40,000 nucleotides of DNA from Prorocentrum cordatum (GCA_963575745.1 CAUYUJ010001697.1:1-40000); one strand, 5' to 3'; counted from the first letter of the stretch, positions 8,023 through 19,312 are shown. Numbers and translations are program-made. The notes: generated by a model from the sequence alone, not told the origin.

Positions 8023-9110
8023 TGTGAGGGGTGTGCCGAGAGCAGAGGCAAGGAGGGGGAGGAGGGAGGAGGGCGAGGAGGGGGAGGAGGAGGAGAGGAG
8101 GTGGGACGCGGGGCGCTGTCTCTTCAAAACGAGGACCCAACACCACAGGATGCCTGGGAAAAAAATCCATATGTCTCTCGCCAACATGTCGTCGAGTTGC
8201 GAACAGTGTAGCAGGAATGGGACGGAATGAACATCGCCTGGATAACCCTAAGAGGGTGGTCGCGTCCTACCCATCCAAAACCATATGAAAACAATGTTTT
8301 TGTCGTAAACATGGACGTTCTTGTCGTCGACGCTGCGAAAAGTGTAGCACGAATGGGACGCGGCGCACATCGCGCGCGGACGCCTGGCCAACCCTACGCG
8401 GGACCCCCCGTCCTACCTGTAAAAAACCACCGCAACGTCGACGTTTGTCTTGCCAACATGTAGTTTCTCCTCGTCGGCGCTGCGAATCGCGCAGCGGGAA
8501 TGGGACGCGGCGCACATCGCGCGGGGACGCCTGCTCGTCAACATGGATTTTTTGTCGTCGACGCTGCGGCCCGTCGGGTTGAGGAGCTGGGCGGGCGGCA
8601 AGTCATAAAGCCTCAAACAAGTGCGGTGCAAGCAAGTGCCCCAAGAGACCGCCAAGACGTCGAAAAGAGGCGTCCAGGAGGTCCTGGGGGGCAACACAAA
8701 CATTGATGTTCATTTGGTGTTTGAAAAATTGTGAGGTTAGCACCGACTTGTGTTGACAATGTTCCAACCCGGAAGAGATATCCAAGAGGCCCTAAGGCGT
8801 ATACCAGAAAGTTCCCAGGACGCCCCGCGAATTCCAAAGAGGGATTATCCTCTTCCTCCTCAGTTTCTCCCTCTCTCCCTCTCTCCATCCCCTCCTCCTC
8901 CTCCTCCATGTCCCCCTCCTCCATGCGCGGTGCAACACGCGTGGCTGGAATGAGACGCGGCGCACTTCGCGCGCTGGACATGTTGTCGCCGACGATGCAA
9001 CATGAGAGGCCGGAGCGGGGCGCGGCGTACATCGCGCGCGGTCTTGTTTCTCGTCGACGTTGCTCAAATACGCGGCAGGAATAGGACGCAGCTCATGGCG
9101 CGCGCAGAAC
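8023..9110 (+). repeat. Degenerate tandem repeat region
   Basis: GA-rich tract at 8045-8100, then irregular copies of a unit containing GTCGACGCTGC, GAATGGGACGCGGCGCACAT and CGCGCG at about 8185, 8325, 8475, 8930, 8990 and 9055. Pyrimidine tract at about 8850-8925. No gene recognised. Confidence 0.6.
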
Positions 9111-9640
9111 GTCTAGCCGCCCACGATATAAGATGAGCGACAGACGTCGAACGCGACGCACTTGCTTCTTCTGTTGTGGGGGGGCGGGTGGGAGTGGACG
9201 GAGCCCTCTGGCTCGTTCGAGCTGGCTAACTTGACCCGTCCCCCTACCCCGTCTCCTGGGTCTGGACTGGGGGGGTGAGGAGGTAGAGCCTTCAAGATGG
9301 CCCACGGTGGCTCCAAGATAGCATCAGGGAGCCAAAGATGGCATCCAACATTGCACATGGTAGCCCAAGAATGTTCATGATAGCCTCCAACATGCATCCA
9401 AGAGGCTCCAAGGCCGCACCAAAACGGCTCTAAGTGGCCACAGAGCCTCCCGCGGACGCCCCCGAGAGGCCGAAATTCATCCAAAACATACGGAAAACCA
9501 CTGATGGTAACATTCTCACCGTGTCGCCTCCGTTAGACGTCCGCGGCCTCCAACTCGAAGGGGACCACAGGAGGCCCCAGCCGCCCCAAGAGCGCGGTCC
9601 TGTTCTGATATGTGTAGGATGTCACTACTCTGCACTCCCC
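9111..9640. other. No gene recognised
   Basis: Includes short irregular runs (AAGATGGC, CCAACAT) of the type that also precede the 15-kb repeats, for example GTGGCCACAGAGCCTCCC at about 9436 compared with 16097. Otherwise nothing identifiable. Confidence 0.5.
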
Positions 9641-10310
9641 TAGTAGCCCTCGAAAAAGACGACAATTTCGCAGTTCGCAGCCCGCAGCGACGGCGAGGTC
9701 CCGCTCTGATCTGCATAAAACGTCACTCCGCTGGAACCGCCAGCAGCCCTAAAAAAAAGGCGCCCGTGTTGCGGTTCGCAGCCCCCCAGCGACGGCGAGG
9801 TCCCGTTCTTATCTGCGTAGGACGTCACTCCGCTGGAACCCCCAGCAGCCCTCGAAAACGCAGATGGTTTCAGAAATCGCAACCCCCCAGCGACGGCGAG
9901 ATCCCGCTCTGATCCGCGTAGGACGTCACTCCGCTGGACCCCCCAGAAGCCCTCGAAAATGGCGACTGCTTCGCAATTCGCAACCCCCCAGCGACGGCGA
10001 GGTCCCGCTCTGATCTGCGTAAGACGTCACTCCGCTGGAACCGCCAGCAGCCCTCGAAAAAAGGCGCCCGTGTCGCGGTTCGCAGCCCCCAGCGACGGCG
10101 AGGTCCCGCTCTTATCTGCGTAGGACGTCACTCCGCTGGATCTCCCAGCAGCCCTCGAAAGTGGCGACCGTTTCGCAATTCGATCGAAACCACCCAGCGT
10201 CGGCGAGGTCCCGCTCTGATCTGCGTAAGACGTCACTCCGCTGGAACCCCCCAGCGACCCTCGAAAGTGGCCACGCTTTGGCTGTTCGCAGCCCCCCAGG
10301 GATGGCGGGG
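9641..10310 (+). repeat. ~102-bp minisatellite, older array (about 6-7 copies)
   Basis: The unit carries GCGACGGCGAGGTCCCGCTC, TGATCTGCGTA, GACGTCACTCCGCTGGA and AGCCCTCGAAAA. It is recognisably a diverged form of the unit in the two arrays that follow (GATCCGCGTGGGACCCACCT, CTCCGCTGGGCCTCCCAGGA). Confidence 0.88.
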
Positions 10311-10374
10311 TCGGAGGCAAGCACGAGAGAGGTACGAGACAAGAGGGGATAAAGAGAGATATATAGAGAGAGGA

Positions 10375-10540
10375 AATTACCCTGCGACGTACCCAACCCT
10401 TTCTATACATGCGGCGAGTATACTCAGGACCACTCAATGCTGACTGGCATTCTGAAGGACTCGCAGTGCGCAAGAAGAGCACCCAGCAGAAATTTCAGAA
10501 GAGCGCAGCAAGAAGAGCAGCGGCGAAAATACGAAACAGA
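10375..10540 (+). repeat. Array flank, copy 1
   Basis: Holds TTACCCT, GTACCCAACCCTTTCTATAC, CTCAGGACCACTCAATGCTG and GCGCAAGAAGAGCACCCA blocks. It is almost identical to 12600-12790. Each copy sits directly before a minisatellite array, so flank plus array were probably duplicated together. Confidence 0.85.
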
Positions 10541-12475
10541 CACACAAGGGGCGTTTGTGGTGGTCCGCGTATGACGCACATCCGCTGGGCCTCCCAGGAA
10601 CCCACGAAAGTGGCGACAATTGCGCAGGTCGCAGCCCCCCAGGGGCGGCGAGGTCCAGTGGTGATCCGCGTGGGACCTACCTCCGCTGGGCCTCCCAGGA
10701 GCCCACGAAAGTGGCGACAATTGCGCAGATCGCAAGCCCCCCAAAGGGGCGGCTAGGTACAGAGGTGATCCGCGTGGGACCCACCTCCGCTGGGCCTCCC
10801 AGTAGGCCGCGAAAGTGGCGACAATTGCGCAGATCGCAAGCCCCCCAGGGGGCGGCGAGGTCCCGAGGTGGTCCGCGTGGGACCCACCTCCGCTGGGCCT
10901 CCCAGGAGCCCACGAAAGTGGCGACGGTTGCGCAGATCGCAAGCCCCCGGGGGCGGCGGGTCTCGAGGTGATCCGCGTGGGACCCACCTCCGCTGGGCCT
11001 CCCAGGAGCCCACGAAAGTGGCGACGGTTGCGCAGATCGCAAGCCCCCCAGGGGGCGGCGAGGTCCCGATGTGGTCCGCGTGGGACCCACCTCCGCTGGG
11101 CCTCCCAGAAGACCACGAAAGTGGCGATAGTTGCGCAGATCGCAAGCGCCCCAGGGGGCGGCGGCGGCGAGGTCTCGAGGTGGTCCGCGTGGGACCCACC
11201 TCCGCTGGGCCTCCCAGGAGCCCACGAAAGTGGCGACAATTGCGCAGATCGCAAGCCCCCCAGGGGGCGGCGAGGTGGTACCGAGGTGATCCGCGTGGGA
11301 CCCACCTCCGCTGGGCCTCCCAGGAGCCCACGAAAGTGGCAACAATTGCGCAGATCGCAAGCCCATCAGGGGGCGGCAAGGTACCGAGGTGATCCGCGTG
11401 GGACCCACCTCCGCTGGGCCTCCCAGGAGCCCACGAAAGTGGCGACAGTTGCGCAGATCGCAAGCCCCCCAGGGGGCGGCGAGGTCTCGAGGTGATCCGC
11501 GTGGGACCCACCTCCGCTGGGCCTCCCAGGAGCCCACGAAAGTGGCGACAATTGCGCAGATCGCAAGCCCCCCAGGGGGCGGCGAGCCACCGAGGTGATC
11601 CGTGGGACCCACCTCCGCTGGGCCTCCCAGGAGCCCACGAAAGTGGCGACGGTTGCGCAGATCGCAAGCCCATCAGGGGGCGGCGGTACCGAAATCCGCG
11701 TGGCGAGCCCAGTAGGCCGCGAAAAGTGGCGACAATTGCGCAGATCGCAAGCCCCCCAGGGGGCGGCGAGGTCCCGAGGTGTCCGCGTGGGACCCACCTC
11801 CGCTGGGCCTCCCAGGAGCCCACGAAAGTGGCGACAGTTGCGCAGATCGCAAGCCCCCCAGGGGGCGGCGAGGTCTCGAGGTGATCCGCGTGGGACCGTA
11901 CCTCCGCTGGGCCTCCCAGGAGCCCACGAAAGTGGCGACGGTTGCGCAGATCGCAAGCCCCCCAGGGGGCGGCGAGGTACCGAGGTGATCCGCGTGGGAC
12001 CCACCTCCGCTGGGCCTCCCAGGAGCCCACGAAAGTGGCGACAATTGCGCAGATCGCAGCCCCCCAGGGGGCGGCGAGCTACCGAGGTGATCCGTGGGAC
12101 CCTCCGCTGGGCCTCCCAGGAGCCCACAAAAGTTGCGACAATTGCGCAGATCGCAAGCCCCCCAGGGGGCGGCGAGGTCCCGAGGTGATCCGCGTGGGAC
12201 CCACCTCCGCTGGGCCTCTCAGGAGCCCACGAAAGTGGCGACAATTGCGCAGATCGCAAGCCCCCCAAGGGGCGGCGAGCTACCAAGGTGATCCGCGTGG
12301 GACCCACCTCCGCTGGGCCTCCCAGGAGTCCACGAAAGTGGCGACAATTGCGCAGATCGCAAGCCCCCCAGGGGGCGGCGAGCTACCGAGGTGATCCGCG
12401 TGGGACCCACCTCCGCCGGGCCTCCCAGGAGCCCACGAAAGTGGCGACGGTTGCGCAGATCGCAAGCCCGACAGC
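10541..12475 (+). repeat. ~104-bp minisatellite array, about 19 copies
   Basis: Units contain GGTGATCCGCGTGGGACCCA, CTCCGCTGGGCCTCCCAGGA, ACGAAAGTGGCGACAATTGC and CAGGGGGCGGCGAGG. Minus-strand frames stay open for hundreds of codons because no frame of the unit has a stop. The reading cycles through all three frames, so this is not a protein gene. Confidence 0.93.
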
Positions 12476-12795
12476 ACGAGAGAAGAGGAGAGGGGAACAC
12501 AGGAAACAGGAGAGGAGGAGGGGAGGAGAGGGGAGGAGGAGGAGGACGGGGCGACCACACTGCTCTATTCAAAACGAATACCCAATCATAGGAGGGTTGG
12601 GAAATTACCCTGTGACGTACCCAACCCTTTCTATACATGTGGCGATTATACTCAGGACCACTCAATGCTGACTGGCATTCTGAAGGACCCGCAGTGCGCA
12701 AGAAGAGCACCCAACAGTGATTTCAGAAGAGCGCAGCAAGAAGAGGAACGGCAACTATACAAAATGGAAACACGGGGGCGTTGAAAGAAACGCGT
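12476..12795. repeat. Purine tract and array flank, copy 2
   Basis: GA-rich tract at 12477-12545 followed by the second copy of the flank (12600-12750), which leads into the next array. Confidence 0.8.
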
Positions 12796-12799
12796 ATGA

Positions 12800-14675
12800 C
12801 GTACCTCCGAATGATCCACGTGGGACGTACCTCCGCTGGGCCTCCCAGGAGCCCACGAAAGCGGCAACAGTTGCGAAAATCGCAAGCCTCCCAGGGGCGG
12901 CGAGCTACCGAGGTGATCCGCGTGGGACCCACCTCCGCTGGGCCTCCCAGGAGCCACGAAAGTGGCGACAATTGCGCAGATCGCAAGCCCTCCAGGGGGC
13001 GGCGAGGTCTCGAGGTGATCCGCGTGGGACCCACCTCCGCTGGGCCTTCCAGGAGCCCACGAAAGTGGTGACAATTGCGCAGATCGCAAGCCCCCCAGGG
13101 GGCGGCGAGGTCCCGAAGTGATCCGCATGGGACCCACCTCCGCTGGGCCTCCCAGGAGCCCACGACAGTGGCGACAATTGCGCAGATCGCAAGCCCCCCA
13201 AGGCACCGCGAGATCTCGAGGTGATCCGCGTGGGACCCACCTCCGCTGGGCCTCCCGGGAGCCACGAAAGTGGCGACAATTGCGCAGATCGCAGCCCCCA
13301 GGGCACCGCGTGGTCTCGAGGTGATCCGCGTGGGACCCACCTCCGCTGGGTCCCAGGAGCCCACGAAAGTGGCGACAATTGCGCAGATCGCAGCCCCCAG
13401 GGCACCGCGAGGTCTCGAGGTGATCCGCGTGGGACCCACCTCCGCTGGGCCTCCCAGGAGCCCACGAAAGTGGCGACAGTTGCGCAGATCGCAGCCCCCA
13501 GGGCACCGCGAGGTCTCGAGGTGATCCGCGTGGGACCCACCTCCGCTGGGCCTCCCAGGAGCCCACGAAAGTGGCGACAGTTGCGCAGATCGCAGCCCCC
13601 AGGGCACCGCGAGGTCTCGAGGTGATCCGCGTGGGACCCACCTCCGCTGGGCCTCCCAGGGCCCACGAAAGTGGCGACATTGCGCAGATCGCAGCCCCCA
13701 GGGCACCGCGAGGTCTCGAGGTGATCCGCGTGGGACCCACCTCCGCTGGGCCCCCCAGGGGCCCACGAAAGTGGCGACAATTGCGCAGATCGCAGCCCCC
13801 AGGGCACCGCGAGGTCTCGAGGTGATCCACGTGGGACCCACCTCCGCTGGGCCTCCCAGGGGCCCACGAAAGTGGCGACAATTCTCAGATCGCAAGCCCC
13901 CCAGGGCACCGCGAGAACTCGAGGTGATCCGCGTGGGGCCCACCTCCGCTGGGCCTCCCAGGGGCCCACGAAAGTGGCGACAATTGCACAGATCGCAACC
14001 CCCAGGGCACCGCGAGGTCTCGAGGTGATCCGCGTGGGACCCACCTCCGCTGGGCCTCCCAGGAGCCCACGAAAGTGGCAACAATTGCGCAGGTCGCAGC
14101 CCCCAGGGCACCGCGAGGTCTCGAGGTGATCCGCGTGGGACCCACCTCCGCTGGGCCTCCAAGGGGCCCACGAAAGTGGCGACAATTGCGCAGATCGCAG
14201 CCCCCAGGGCACCGCGGGGTCTCGAGGTGATCCGCGTGGGACCCACCTCCGCTGGGCATCCCAGGGGCCCACGAAAGTGGCGACGGTTGCGCAGATCGCA
14301 ACCCCCAGGGCACCGCGAGGTCTCGAGGTGATCCGCGTCCTCCGCTGGGCCCCCCAGGGGCCCACGAAAATGGCGACAATTGCGCAGATCGCAGCCCCCA
14401 GGGCACCGCGAGGTCTAGAGGTGATCCGCGTGGGACCCACCTCAGCTAGGTCTCCCAGGAGCCCACGAGAGTGGCGACAGTTGCGCAGATCGCAGCCCCC
14501 AAGGCACCGCGAGGTCTCGAGGTGATCCGCGTGGGTACACCTCCGCTGGGCCTCCCAGGAGCCCACGAGAGTGGCGACAATTGCGCAGATGACAGCCCCC
14601 AGGGCACCGCGAGGTCTCGAGGTGATCCGCGTGGGACCCACCTCCGCTGGGCCTCCCAGGAGCCCACGAAAGTGG
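12800..14675 (+). repeat. ~100-bp minisatellite array with a subfamily switch, about 18-19 copies
   Basis: The first four units match the previous array (CCCAGGGGGCGGCGAGG). From about 13195 onward the units instead read CCCAGGGCACCGCGAGG and are slightly shorter. The sharp switch suggests one variant spread locally. The 578-residue minus-strand open frame is a repeat artefact. Confidence 0.93.
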
Positions 14676-15067
14676 TCAAGGCAGCTCGCCTGGGCACCGT
14701 TTCCGAATGGGCTGGTGCAGGCACGCGAAGCGCCAGCATTTGGGCAATGTTAGCTGGGCAATGTACGGTGCAGGTGGTTTAGCGAGTTCAGCGAGTTCGT
14801 CAGTCCGACCCCCCCCCCCTTCTCACTCGGGGAGGGTTTCACCCCTCCCCCCTTCGACCCCCTCCCATGGGTCTGGACGACTACTGCCCCTCTTTGTTCC
14901 GCTGCGTGCTCTTACACTTCCCCGATCAAGGCAACTCGCCTGAACATCGTTTCTGATGGGCTCGTGGGGATATAAGAAGCGCCAACGTATGATCCATGAT
15001 TCCTCCTGGAAGGGGTTCACCCCTCCCCCTTCGACACCCTCCCATGGGTCTGGCGGAGGGGGGGGGG
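14676..15067. repeat. Two copies of a dispersed repeat
   Basis: Copy 2 (14675-14812) starts exactly where the minisatellite ends and copy 3 (14880-15000) follows. Both carry the CAAGGCA-CTCGCCTG and AAGCGCCA blocks. A pyrimidine tract and CTCCCATGGGTCTGG occur between them and again at about 15042 and 15908. Confidence 0.75.
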
Positions 15068-15600
15068 GCGCGAGAAGTCAGAGTGCCCAAGATGATCTGA
15101 GATGGCTCCAAGGTGACATCAGGGTGCCAAAGATGGCCTCCAGAATTGCAGAAGCTTGCCCAAGGGGGCTCATGCTAGCCTCCAACACGCCGCCAAGAGG
15201 CCCCAAGACAGCCCCGAAACTGTTCTCAGTGGCCACGGAGCCTCCCGTCCAAACGAATGGAAAACAACTGATGTTGGCATTCTCGCCTTGTCGCCTCCGT
15301 TGGGTTTCTGAGGCCTCCAGATGGCTACAGGATGACCCAAGAGGGACCCATAGGGCCCACGACGGCCCCAATAGCGCCCCAAAGCGTCCCAAAGGCGCCC
15401 CAAGAGGGCCCACAAAACGATTATTCGGTTTCCGACTGGGGGAAAGGGGGTGGGGGGCAATCCAGAACCCCCCCTCTTTTGATCGATGGAATCCAAGAGG
15501 GCCCCCAAGGCCCTCAGGAAGACCCCAAGAGAGCCCAAGGGGGCCCCAAAGGCCTTCAAAATAGCTCCGAGTGGGCCACAGGAATGCCCACGTAAGCTAT
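15068..15600 (+). repeat. ~0.5-kb duplicated segment, copy 1
   Basis: Near-identical to 15935-16450 (AGAATTGCAGAAGCTTGCCC, AACAACTGATGTTGGCATTC, CAAAACGATTATTCGGTTTC). Copy 1 lacks about 27 bases present in copy 2 after GCCTCCC. The inner part is the CCCAAGAGG-type repeat. Confidence 0.9.
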
Positions 15601-15644
15601 CACGAGGCTCCAACAAGATCCGAGAAGGTATTTCCGGTTGACTC

Positions 15645-15860
15645 CTGTGTCTGATCGGGCTGATCTGGAGATTCGGTTTGACGACTACTGCCCCTCTTTG
15701 TTCCACTGCGTGCTCTTACACTTCCCCGATCAAGGCAACTCGCCTGAACATCGTTTCTGATGGGCTCGTGGGGATATAAGGAGCGCCAACGTATGATCAA
15801 TGTTGAAAAAAAGAAAAGTGCAAGGCGCAGGTGGTTTAGCGAGTTTGTTAATCCGACCCC
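15645..15860 (+). repeat. Dispersed repeat, copy 4
   Basis: Same CCCGATCAAGGCAACTCGCC and GGCTCGTGGGGATATAAG-type blocks as 6690-6922. It ends in the TTTAGCGAGTTTG-TAATCCGACC motif, also seen as TTTAGCATTCCGACC in copy 1. Confidence 0.8.
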
Positions 15861-15934
15861 ATGATTATCCTCCTGGAAGGGGTTCACCCCTCCCCCTTCG
15901 ACACCCTCCCATGGGTCTGGAGTAGGGGGGAGGC

Positions 15935-16450
15935 ACGAGAAGTCAGAGTGCCCAAGATGGTCTGAGATGGCTCCAAGGTGGCATCAAGGAGCCAAAGATG
16001 GCCTCCAGAATTGCAGAAGCTTGCCCAAGGGGGCTCATGCTAGCCTCCAACACGCCGCCAAGAGGCCCCAAGACAGCCCCGAAACTGTTCTCAGTGGCCA
16101 CGGAGCCTCCCACGGACGCCCCCGAGATGCGCAAATCCGTCCAAAACGAATGGAAAACAACTGATGTTGGCATTCTCGCCTTGTCGCCTCCGTTGGGTTT
16201 CTGAGGCCTCCAGATGGCTACAGGATGACCCAAGAGGGACCCATAGGGCCCACGACGGCCCCAATAGCGCCCCAAAGCGTCCCAAAGGCGCCCCAAGAGG
16301 GCCCACAAAACGATTATTCGGTTTCCGACTGGGGGAAAGGGGGTGGGGGACAATCAAGACCCCCCCCTCTTTTGATCGATGGCCTCCAAGATGGCCCCAA
16401 GAGGGCCCCCAAGGCCCTCAGGAAGACCCCAAGAGAGCCCAAGGGGGCCA
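15935..16450 (+). repeat. ~0.5-kb duplicated segment, copy 2
   Basis: Second copy of 15068-15600. Each copy is preceded by the same CCCTCCCATGGGTCTGG junction, so the dispersed repeat plus the segment form one larger duplication unit. Confidence 0.9.
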
Positions 16451-16451
16451 T

Positions 16452-16745
16452 ATGATGTCGAGAAAGTGCCACTCCTGCTATGCCCTGGACGACCGTCTCG
16501 GATAGCGGCCGCGCTCAGGGACTACCCCCTGCGCACCCCCTACGGTGTCGAGAAAGTGCCACTCCTGCTATGCCCTGGACGACCGTCTCGGATAGCGGCC
16601 GCGCTCAGGGACCACGTCCTGCGCAGCCCCTATGGTGTCGAGAAAGTGCCACTCTTGCCATGCCGTGGACCCTGGACGAGTCGAACACCGCGCTCAGGGA
16701 CCACCACCAACGCACTCCCTCTGGTGTCGAGAAAGTGCCATGCCT
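16452..16745 (+). repeat. ~90-bp tandem repeat, about 3.5 copies
   Basis: The unit begins GGTGTCGAGAAAGTGCCACT and includes CTGGACGACCGTCTCGGATA and GCGGCCGCGCTCAGGGACCA. The first two copies are almost identical and the last two are diverged or shortened. Confidence 0.9.
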
Positions 16746-16774
16746 GCCGTGCCCTGCGCATCCTACGCGTGCGT

Positions 16775-17095
16775 GTTGTGTATGGCGTGTCATGTGCGCT
16801 GTGCTCTGCTGTGCTGAGCTGTGCTGTGCTGTGCTGTGCCGAGCTGAGCTGTGCTGAGCAGCGCTGTGTTGTGCTGCGCTGCGCTGTGTTGTGCTACGCG
16901 TGTCTCATGTACGTGCCGTGCAGCTGTTGCGCGTGGGTGAGGGAGTGTATGTGTTTATGTGTGTTTGTGTCTGTGTGTGTGTCTGTGTGTCTGTGTGTAT
17001 GTGTCTGTGTCGGTGTGCCTGTGTAGGTGTGAGGGTGTGAGGGAGGTGTGAGGGAGGTGTGAGGGAGGTGTGAGGGAGGTGTGGGTGTGAGACGA
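16775..17095 (+). repeat. TGTGC, GT and GTGAGGGAG simple repeats
   Basis: Pentameric GCTGT/GAGCT runs to about 16900, a TG-rich run at 16935-17030, then GTGAGGGAGGT repeats to about 17080. Confidence 0.92.
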
Positions 17096-17104
17096 GGGTG
17101 CGAC

Positions 17105-17240
17105 GCGGCGGGGAAGAAAACCAGGACCCCACGAAACACGTGGGGAATCACAGGATTCCCCATGTCCTCCCATGTTTTCTGGGCTTCTGTCTTCCCCCCC
17201 ACTTCCCATATTTCCCCATATCTTCTGGGGAAGCGACGAT
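17105..17240 (+). repeat. Dispersed repeat related to 32260-32370
   Basis: Shares TCCCATTCCCC/ATTCCCCATG, TGTTTTGGG/TTTTCTGGGCTTC, TTCCCCCCCACTTCCCATA and CTGGGGAAGCGACGAT-like blocks with 32260-32370. A second shared segment lies at 17600-17670 and 31875-31945 (ACTATG, TTCC-CC-TGTAGAGGG, GCCC-AC). Confidence 0.65.
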
Positions 17241-17439
17241 TACGTGTGTCTGTGTGTGTGTTGTCCCTCCGGAACGAGGGCGATGCCTGCCAGGGTCGAG
17301 TGCTCTCGCTGCGGGGCGCCCCCGCCGCTCGCCGGCCCCCCCAGTCCTCCGTGTACGCGGAGGACTTGTACACCTCTGGGGGCAGGAGGGGGCACCCGAG
17401 GGGAGGGCAGGAAGCGGGCACGAGCGTCGTAGATTTAGG

Positions 17440-17543
17440 TCCTCCTCCTCCTCCTCCTCCTCCTCCTCCTCCTCCGCCTCCGCCTCCGCCTCCTCCTCCT
17501 CCTCCTCCTCCTCCTCCTCCTCCACCTCCTCCTCCTCCTCCTC
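17440..17543. repeat. (TCC)n microsatellite
   Basis: CTCCTCCTCC run with a few CGC interruptions. The poly-Ser, poly-Pro and poly-Glu open frames across it are artefacts. Confidence 0.95.
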
Positions 17544-18240
17544 CGGATCTGCGACGAAAAATAAACAAAAACTCCAGAGATACTCCGAGATAATCAAAAC
17601 AATGCTCCACAGATAGGCCCCAGACTATGTTTTGGCTGTGCTTGGGTGTTCCCCCATGTAGAGGGACAGGCCCGACTCAACTCAGGAGTCGTAGACGGCA
17701 CGAGAAGGTGAACAGACAGGACTGATGACGCCAGAGTAGGTCGAGTGAACACATGCCAGGGCAGCAGTCCTAGAAGCAGGAACTGGCAGGAAGGAGGCGC
17801 GAAAACGAGAGGGCATGGAACAGAGGAGAAGGACAGTATAGACAAGCTGAGAAAGTGTGTGCAAAGGAGTCGAGAGGGAGGAAGGACTCAGCTGAATGGG
17901 AATACGCTTGCATGTCTATATATATATATATACACACACGCCGCATACACCACCCTTCGGGTGATCAGGAGCTGGGGGGGACGATGTCTCAAGTTTGTCG
18001 AGACGTCGGATCTCAGGGGTCGTCGTGCTGTCCTGAGGACCGCCAAATGAGGACCCGAAGGAGCTCTCCTGGCCAAGGCTCGCCTCGGCCGAAAAGCAGG
18101 GCCGCCGCCACACGTCTGAGGCACGGGCCCGGAAGCCAGAGCCCCTCCCGAGCCCAGCGGCCCTGATCCCGGCGTCTTTTCGCCGCAGGTCGTCAGCGGC
18201 GGTACGAACGCCGGGCAGGGACAGGTGTTACCAGCCTGGA
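17544..18240. other. No gene recognised
   Basis: Contains the 17600-17670 dispersed repeat and a short TA/CA run at about 17918-17938. CCGCAG|GTCGTCAGCGGC at 18185 resembles a splice acceptor before a Gly/Ala-rich frame but has no partner exon. Confidence 0.45.
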
Positions 18241-18244
18241 ACAT

Positions 18245-18545
18245 ATGCCTATCCCTATGCTGGGCATCGCCTCATCACGATGCCAATCTTAGGGATTCCC
18301 TCAGTTTTGGAGGGCGCATCCCTGAGATTGCCATCGCCTTTCGGCGTGTCAATCTTAGGGATACGCCCTGCGAAATGCTTAAGAACTCATGGGTTAGGAA
18401 ATTCATAGTCTCAGAACTTGAGTAAAAACCCAACATTTATATCAAAAGATTAAGGTTTGCATTGAAATGTTAAGAATAATCGAGACTCTGGCCGAAAACT
18501 TGGGTTTTCTTAAGCATCGCCTAAGGTTAGGGATAAGTTCGAGGC
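18245..18545. mobile_element. AT-rich fold-back region
   Basis: GATGCCAATCTTAGGGATT at about 18279 is inverted at about 18320 (ATCCCTGAGATTGCCATC) and repeated directly at about 18350. Outer arms ATGCTTAAGAA (about 18374) and TTCTTAAGCAT (about 18508) are exact inverse copies. Composition is clearly more AT-rich than its surroundings. Confidence 0.6.
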
Positions 18546-18707
18546 TGGTGAAGGTGGACCCAAGACTGGACAGGAGGCCCGACGGCAGGCTTGCAGACGG
18601 CCTGCCCCTGCCCCCGCGGCGCAGCGCGCGCGGGCGCGCGGGCACCAGCGGTTGCCGGAGGCCCGCGGGAGGCCAGAGCAGCCAGAGGCCGACCGTGAGA
18701 GGGCCAT

Positions 18708-18927
18708 GCATTTGGACGCCCGAAAGGGGCACGGAAAGAGTGGGCACAATGCCCAACAGCAAACGTTGTCCCAAACCAACAGCGGCCGCTGTTGGGCAGG
18801 CGGCCTTCTGTCTTGAATGGACGCAGGCCGCGGCGGCGTGGACAGCGAATCCTGCTCAAGATGAACAGGAACCGCCGTTGGGCATTGTACCCACTCTTTC
18901 CGTACCCATTTCGGGCGTCCGGAATGC
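18708..18927. mobile_element. 220-bp MITE with ~53-bp inverted arms
   Basis: Left arm 18708-18760 and right arm 18874-18927 are near-identical inverse copies, containing GGACGCCCGAAA, ACGGAAAGAGTGGG and ACAATGCCCAAC. Near the centre lies a perfect 20-base palindrome at 18776-18795 around GCGGCCGC. No coding capacity. Confidence 0.8.
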
Positions 18928-18990
18928 AGACGAGGGGACGGGCGGAACGGCCTGCTGGCTTCGGGCCCGCACGAAAGGGGGGGGGGTCCG

Positions 18991-19312
18991 GAGGGGACGA
19001 CGGGGGCGAGCAGCGCACGGGGCGGGCGCTGCACGTGCTCGCCCGGGAGCCTCGCCGAGGGCGTGGACCCTCTGCGCCCCTGGACACATGTGTTGCTCCT
19101 CCTCCTCCTCCTCCTCCTCCTCCTCCTCCTCCTCCTCCTCCTCCTCCTCCTCCTCCTCCTCCTCCCCCTCCTCCCCCTCCTCCCCCTCCTCCTCCTCCCC
19201 CTCCTCCCCCTCATCCCCCTCCTCCCCCTCTCTCTCCCCCTCCTCTCCCCCTCCTCTCCCCCTCCCCCTCCCCCCTCCCCGTGGGCCCTTCGCCCCCATC
19301 GTCGCCTCCGAG
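18991..19312. mobile_element. MITE family G, copy A, expanded by (TCC)n
   Basis: Starts GACGACGGGGGCGAGC and ends GGGCCCTTCGCCCCCATCGT, an inverted match. The inner part GCTCGCCCGGGAGCCTCGCC and GCCCCTGGACA match copy C. The interval that is about 20 bases in the other copies is here a CTC/CCT microsatellite of roughly 180 bases (19098-19280). Confidence 0.7.

Noticed and set aside
7032-8211. 331- and 367-codon plus-strand frames rich in GGAPYGATKRCPG-like repeats
   Set aside because: Artefact of the 77-bp minisatellite, open in overlapping frames.
10424-14641. Very long minus-strand open frames (up to 578 codons) with repeated WEAQRRWVPRG-like peptides
   Set aside because: They run through a ~100-104-bp minisatellite with no stops in the unit; the unit length is not a multiple of three, so the reading cycles through three frames. 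No start context, splice sites or domain.
9641-14675. CRISPR-like array
   Set aside because: Whole ~100-bp units repeat with drifting substitutions. There are no short identical repeats separated by unique spacers, no cas genes, and the setting is eukaryotic.
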